Source of the DNA: Fragilaria crotonensis
Taxonomy: Eukaryota > Bacillariophyta > Fragilariophyceae > Fragilariales > Fragilariaceae
Assembly: GCA_022925895.1 (NCBI GenBank)
Contig: JAKSYS010000396.1
Location: 1 to 56,894 of the forward strand
Reading direction: 5' to 3'
Length of the DNA: 56,894 nucleotides
The number at the start of each line of letters is the position of its first letter. The first letter of the stretch is position 1. This document shows positions 52,213 through 56,894 of this stretch, one piece after another. The notes below the pieces were generated by a model that saw only the letters and a program-made list of their open reading frames with translations, was not told the origin of the DNA and made no database searches. A program made the position numbers and the translations under genes.

Positions 52213-53386
52213 GCAGGCTTCTGCTGCTCAACATGGGCAGCACGGCCAAACTGTTTTCCAGCATTGGAGGACAGGGGTCTCCTTCCTTCATTGTCAGGTG
52301 GAGCATCCTCCTGAGTAGTGACAGCTGCAACACTTCGAGCTTCAGACTTCTCCTTCTTCTCCTTCTTCTTTGCTTCACGGAGCTGCTTGACTTTAGCCTT
52401 CTCAAAAGGCTTCAGCTTGTTGTAATCCTTGGCAGAATACTGCCCAGAGTGAATCGCAATTCCACTCGGCGACTTGTCGTCATCACTTGACTTACCCTTC
52501 TGCTTGGCTTCTTCTTCTTATCCTTAACAATTCCAACCTTGGCAATCTCGGATGTCGGAGGGCGACTTCGTCCTGGTCTTGGTGTTCTCCACAATTGTCT
52601 TGAAGTACTGCTGGCACACTCAAAGTTAGTGCTTCGCTCATCGCCCATACAAGTTTGAATAGCAGTCTCCAACTTTGGGTCACGAATACCAGCAAGGAAA
52701 TCGGTAACCTTCTTGGTCTCTGCAACTGGTTCCTCCAAGAACAACAACTCATTATGCGCCTGCTCCAACATACTGGTCAAAGGAGAACTTCCCTTTCCCA
52801 GTGAAGATGGCAGTAGTAACCATAGCATAAGCCTTGGCCTTCCTGGTGGCAATTGCAGATCTGCCCTCAGCCTGCGACTTCAAGGCCTTGAAGGCAGCAC
52901 GTCCATCGCGTCTCCTGTTGAAGGGTTGGACAAAAGGCCAGCCAGGTCCCTCCATGACAAAGGGTTTGAGAATATCAAACACTCTCTTGCTGTCGCGCGA
53001 GAAGGTTTCACCCTCCAAGATTGACGTGGCAACCAAGTCATCATCGACAGAGTCCCAGTCATTGCGTGCAAGATCATCAGGGGCAACCTCATCATTGTCA
53101 CGAATGACATAAGCCAGAGGGGTTCCAGCAACAACGCTTCTGTGTTGGGATAAATAAGTTGTAAACAGTTCAACCCATGTTGGCCATCCTGTCATCGACG
53201 CCAGCTTCGGTGGATCCTTCGTGTCATCCCCATCCTTCTTGGCTCGATCAATCTCCTCCAACTCCGTCAACCGATTTAGAAAGCGCGTGGTGGCGCGCTC
53301 GTCAAAGTGGGCAGGGTTTGGAGCATCACCGCGAAGGATACAGTAGTCCGCCCAAGAGCGAAGAGCCTTGAACTTCCGGACCGCAA
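52213..53386 (-). pseudogene. N6 gag, 5' truncated by N7
   Basis: Homologous to N5 Gag. The intact part (53270-52752) has KLASMTGWPTWVELFTTYLS, DDDLVATSILEGETFSRDSK and SQAEGRSAIATRKAKAY. The C-terminus (52852-52412) is broken by indels and ends in a Lys-rich tail and EQQKPA. The coding sense runs without a break into AVRKFKALRSWADY at 53386, where N7 begins. Confidence 0.82.
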
Positions 53387-53572
53387 GCTATCGGAGATAG
53401 GGAGCTGTACGTTTTGGTCTTCGAATGTCTGGGGGTCTGACTACGTCAGCCTTACCAATTTCCAGTATGCCATTTGCGACTGTAGCTTGGTCGTACTGTT
53501 GCCGATTGGCACCAGTGCATGCAACTAGAGTAGTATAGTATTCTAGTAGATGGCTGTAGAACTGAATTTCTG
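53387..53572 (-). repeat. N7 repeat B2
   Basis: 186 bp, CTATCGGAGATAGGG...GAACTGAATTTCT, near-identical to 53886-54071. A further 28-30 bp (GTTGGTAGTGTCCCGCCCCT) recurs at 54110-54138. Confidence 0.85.
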
Positions 53573-53885
53573 TTGGTAGTGTCCCGCCCCTAGGTAATCG
53601 GGCGGGAGGGTTAGTATCTCGAAGGGCGTAGCATCCGCAGGTGCATAGAGCCTTAGGTGAGGGTGGGTGGGTAGTCCTTTCTCGCTTGTACTTTTTCGTT
53701 CTCAAACGACAATGGTACAACGCAGGCTGAGTCAAAAAACGGTACTGCGTAGTTTTTGGATTCCGTCCTCTACGTGGCAGCAATCGTGTTTCCGAGGTTG
53801 TGATTCACATGATTCACAAATGACTCGGATCCACGATTGGCCACCAGAGGGTGGGTCCGTTCGTCGACCGAGGACGTACGCTAAA
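53573..53885 (-). repeat. N7 putative A2 segment
   Basis: 313 bp between the two B copies. By analogy with N1 it should recur as A1 at the unseen 5' end of the element. No ORF is supported. It contains GCGGGAGGGTTAG and GGTGGGTGGGTAG runs. Confidence 0.5.
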
Positions 53886-54071
53886 CCTATCGGAGATAGG
53901 GAGCTGTACGTTTTGGTCTTCGAATGTCTGGGGGTCTGACTACGTCAGCCTTACCAATTTCCAGTATGCCATTTGCGACTGTAGCTTGGTCGTACTGTTG
54001 CCGATTGGCACCAGTGCATGCAACTAGAGTAGTATAGTATTCTAGTAGATGGCTGTAGAACTGAATTTCTA
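53886..54071 (-). repeat. N7 repeat B1
   Basis: Second copy of the 186-bp repeat. Compared with B2, 38-39 bp (AAGGTTAAGGATGTTCCCAC...) sit between this core and the GTTGGTAG extension. Confidence 0.85.
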
Positions 54072-54138
54072 AGGTTAAGGATGTTCCCACGGATCTATTA
54101 TTAGTTCCGTTGGTAGGTGTCCCGCCCTAGGTAATCAC

Positions 54139-54443
54139 CCACTTGGCCTCTATCCTAGGTTAACTTGCTCTGCTGTAGTGCATGCTAGTTTGGCCTCATG
54201 ATCGATGCCATGGACCCACCCACCCCCGGGCAGGCGGTCTGTGTCATGTCATGCTAGCTCGGGATAGGTCCGCGCGGTGCTAGCGCGGCCTCCCGTCAAG
54301 TAGATTGTGGCGTATTTAGGTGCACAGAGCACCAAGGAACCTGCGGGAACCTGAGAGAGACGTATTGAGCAGGGCCCAAGAGCTACTTGACTAGCCTGTC
54401 GTGGGCGTGTTATCCGCCTACATTATGAAAGAGGACCGGTTGC
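54139..54443 (-). other. N7 3' untranslated region
   Basis: About 300 bp between the recombinase stop and B1. No gene or strong repeat is seen. Confidence 0.5.
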
Positions 54444-55528
54444 CTCATTTTTGTGATGTGCCCCTGGTAAGTTCGGCAATTTGGGCGTGGATGTAGGTGA
54501 GGAATGTTTGCGTCCGCCATCGTCCCAATTTCATGATTGCCTCCGGGCCATGTCCGGATAACCATAGGGCCATGGCGCCCGAGGCGCGCAGCGAATGCGC
54601 GCCAATTCGGGAAGGGAATACCCGCTGTCAGTGAGCTTAGCAAGTTGGGCTCCGCGCCGGACGGCATGCAGAATGTGAGGCGGTTGTACATGGATCCCCG
54701 GTTGTACGAAGCTGATGGGCGTCGTCAGAGGCAGGCCTTGTGCCATAAATGGCGCTGACGCGAGCCTGTCGATCGGACGGGGCAGAAGTCGGCGTTTACG
54801 GCTTCCTGGTGGATGACGTCGCCACGTTGCCCATTTTTCTGGTTATCCATGATAAGCGTCACCGAGGAGGCGGCTGTGAGGATAGCTGCATCGCTGGTGG
54901 GCGGGAGCAAAGTTTGGCCTTGCCAAAAACGAATATCGCAGATACGAAACTGCACAGTGCGGGTCGCGGTGCTCCGGTGGGAGCGTATACTCGCCGACAC
55001 GCAAGAGAAAGTAAACGCGATGACTATAAGGTGTGCTGTCGCCGCTTCGCGAGGCGAGGCGTTAGGGTCGTTACGCGCGGCTGCTGCCAGGTCAATTGCG
55101 TGAACCGGAAGCGCTACCTGGGGTTTGGGGGCGGGGTCGCGCACCCGGAAGGACTTAAGGAGGTGGGTAAAGGGTAAAGCCAGGTCGGAGCCGGCGCCGG
55201 CTCGTCGGGGGTCGGGGTATCCTTCCAGCACGAAGGCTTGTGCCACGTGACGCAGGGCTTTTTCGACGGTCTGGGCTCCAACCTGCCGACCTTTCCCAAA
55301 GAATCCAGTACGAGTCCGGGCGGCAAATCCCAAGAGTAGCTGGCTGCGGATCGCGGGAGTTGTGTCGCGCAGCCACGGATCCGTTCCACAATCGGTACAG
55401 TATTGTTGCCACCAGCGCCAGCTGGTGGCTCGAGCGGCACTGTCCACCGTTGCATCGTCAAGCGCTGCCCGCGCAGTGTCGAAATCACATTGGAGAGCTG
55501 CGCGGGCGGTGGGCTGGCACGCTGCCAA
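54444..55528 (-). pseudogene. N7 tyrosine recombinase, frameshifted
   Basis: The N-terminal domain reads WRWWQQYCTDCGTDPWL, LLLGFAARTRTGFFGKGRQV and AQTVEKALRHVAQAFVLEG. The catalytic domain has the MDNQKNG strand shared with N1. After frame changes near 54730 and 54600 come box II (GAHSLRASGAMALWL, a normal His-x-x-Arg) and GRWRTQTFLTYIHAQIA with the nucleophilic Tyr codon at 54493-54495. It stops at 54444-54446. The Arg I region near 55010 is scrambled by a local shift (FTFSCVSASIR). It would integrate the cDNA circle by family; this copy is inactive as read. Confidence 0.82.
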
Positions 55529-55619
55529 AATCTCTCCTGTAAGGGGAACAAGTTATCAAAGTGCGTGAGGAACGCATGGTCGTCATCAAGTTGGGTAATT
55601 GCTCGCGATGCGATATCAG

Positions 55620-56060
55620 CTAAGTTGTTATCCGATCCTGCGACATGCGTGATGCTCACAGGAGCGGAATGCAACATTCGTTGGCGAAGCGCCAATCCTC
55701 GGACAAGGCGGTGTGCAGCATCTGAGTTTGCTGTTTTGGTGGCCATTTTGGTCAGCCAAGCTACACTGGGGGTGTTGTCGCTATGAATTTGCATCGACTT
55801 ATGGTGCATTGAGGGCACAAGCGGTTCTAAGACATTTAATTGCAACACCACAGCCGCCATCTCCAGGTCTGAATTTGTTAGCGCCCGGTCGGGTTGCTCT
55901 CAGAAACTACGGCCGCTGTGATGTCCAGCAGCCACTGCAGTCGCCAGACTGTTTCGTACAGGACTCGTCCCACTGAACCATACGCCCGCCCCAAACGCAC
56001 TGGCATCACAATAGCCAATGTAATCGGGGTCCTGTGCGGATTTCTTTGACATGGGTTGGT
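55620..56060 (-). pseudogene. N7 RNase H
   Basis: The four acidic positions are visible: GYCDASAFGAGVWF near 56005, SDLEMAAVVLQL near 55865, IHSDNTPSVAWLTK near 55780 and AGSDNNLADIASR near 55635. The first lies in a different frame from the rest, with a shift near 55900. It lies between RT and YR as in N1. Confidence 0.8.
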
Positions 56061-56226
56061 CTTGCAGCTAGGGTTGTGACCAGCTGCCGCAGATCTAGCA
56101 GGGCCGCGCGGACTTCCCCCGAGGCACTGGGAAATAGTGGAGGGGTGGCCTCGTAGCGCCCGATTCACAGGGTGAAGAGCGAGCGCGCGGACGGGAGGAT
56201 AGTGGCAACATGCCGCATCTTCCCAA

Positions 56227-56893
56227 CTACTGACTGAAACTTTGGTACGGCACGCGTCTTTTTAATAACCGGGTGATAGCCTCGATGATACCAAGGGCTT
56301 TGCGTTGAGTGAGGTGCACCGTACGTGACTGGCCATTAAATACGAAGCCTAATAATTCTTTAGACTGCGCCCATCGCGCATCGCCCGCCTCCAACTTCTT
56401 TAGGAGATGGGGTCCTTGCCGCCGACATGGCCGGAGCGGTCGGAGGTGGGAACAAGCCGTGGATGGTGTGCAACGCGGCCCGCCCTGTGCGCTGGAGGGC
56501 GGAGCCATCAGCGCTTTCGACGGCGGCGAGGATGTAATCGTCGACATAGACGGCCGACATCTGCCATGGTCTGTCCGCCACGGGAGAGCTCTGGCGGCGG
56601 ACAACTGCTTCGGGGACATGTACGAGTCGAAGACATGTGGGGGTAACCAGGTGCCCCATCAATGAGTGCCTGCAGAATGTCGCGGCCGGTTTCGGTGGCG
56701 GCACAGAAGTAACCGGCTCTCCGTCCACCCCATCTGTAGGGCGTGCGGAATGATGAGCCGCAGGTCCCCTCGCTGCGCCAGGCAAAACATAGGCAAAGTT
56801 CCACTTGTCTGATTCGCGTACTAGCATGCGCCAAAAACCATCGGACAGGTCAATCTTCGCAAACATAATGGTTTCGCGTGGGACACAATACAT
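56227..56893 (-). pseudogene. N7 reverse transcriptase, 5' truncated by window
   Basis: The RT palm motif A is MFAKIDLSDGFWRMLV (near 56860) and motif C is AVYVDDYILA (near 56545), followed by ELLGFVFNGQSRTVHL. Frame changes between about 56770 and 56620 and near 56410 break it. The wording of motif A is typical of YR-type retrotransposon RTs from algae and oomycetes rather than copia. It continues beyond the window. Confidence 0.8.
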
Positions 56894-56894
56894 A

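Larger units (their letters stand above)
41122..56894 (-). mobile_element. N6: decayed copia retrotransposon of the N5 family, split by N4 and N7, 5' end outside window
   Basis: The 3' LTR is split by N4 into 41122-41298 and 47690-47764 (252 bp together, against 255 in N5). Pol lies at 47991-52209 and gag at 52213-53386. Gag is cut by N7 at 53386, and the remainder must lie beyond the window. Sequence is clearly homologous to N5 throughout but with more indels, so N6 is older or more degraded. Confidence 0.85.
53387..56894 (-). mobile_element. N7: second tyrosine-recombinase retrotransposon, 5' part outside window
   Basis: RT, RNase H and YR are in order on the minus strand, followed by a direct repeat, about 310 bp, then the repeat again (B1-A2-B2), as in N1. 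The left end joins N6 gag at 53386/53387. The predicted A1 repeat and right end would be beyond 56894. The coding part is GC-richer and unlike N1, so it is a different family. Confidence 0.8.

Overview
This window is a eukaryotic retrotransposon graveyard. No host gene, rRNA or tRNA gene is recognisable. It holds copia-type pol proteins with a GIDN-type protease region, others with a DSHADTC protease motif, and two tyrosine-recombinase (YR) retrotransposons. That mix is most like a stramenopile alga, probably a diatom. The organism call is an inference from element types only.

Layout. E0 (+, 1-2245) is the 3' end of a decayed copia element, with its 3' LTR at 2028-2245. Element O (-, 2282-39147) is an old copia element of about 6.07 kb, stretched to 36.9 kb by later insertions. 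Its 199-bp LTRs and a 6-bp flanking repeat can still be pieced together. Inside O are: N1 (+, 7634-15104), a YR retrotransposon with split direct repeats, inserted in O's gag without target duplication; N2 (15556-31376), a tandem LTR-internal-LTR-internal-LTR element, also in gag, with a 5-bp target duplication; N3 (-, 18983-26145), a copia element nested in N2; and N5 (-, 31591-39086), a copia element in O's 5' LTR. Bases 39154-41121 are about 2 kb of unassigned, probably pre-existing, sequence. N6 (-, 41122 to beyond the window) is a copia relative of N5. N4 (+, 41299-47685) sits in N6's 3' LTR, and a second YR retrotransposon, N7 (-, 53387 to beyond the window), sits in N6's gag.

How the genes work together. 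Each copia element encodes Gag, protease, integrase, reverse transcriptase and RNase H. In five different copia elements gag ends in an in-frame UGA, followed by C in four of them, and pol continues in the same frame, so stop-codon readthrough is the likely route to Gag-Pol. The three DSHADTC elements whose 5' LTR is visible share one 14-nt primer-binding site, which fits the anticodon arm of a tRNA (half-tRNA priming). They leave 4-bp target duplications, whereas N2 leaves 5 bp and O apparently 5-6 bp. The two YR elements encode RT, RNase H and a tyrosine recombinase.

Coding state. Nearly every pol carries 1-2-nt frameshifts, many in short homopolymers. Some of these elements have identical LTRs, so residual sequencing error is a serious alternative to genuine decay.
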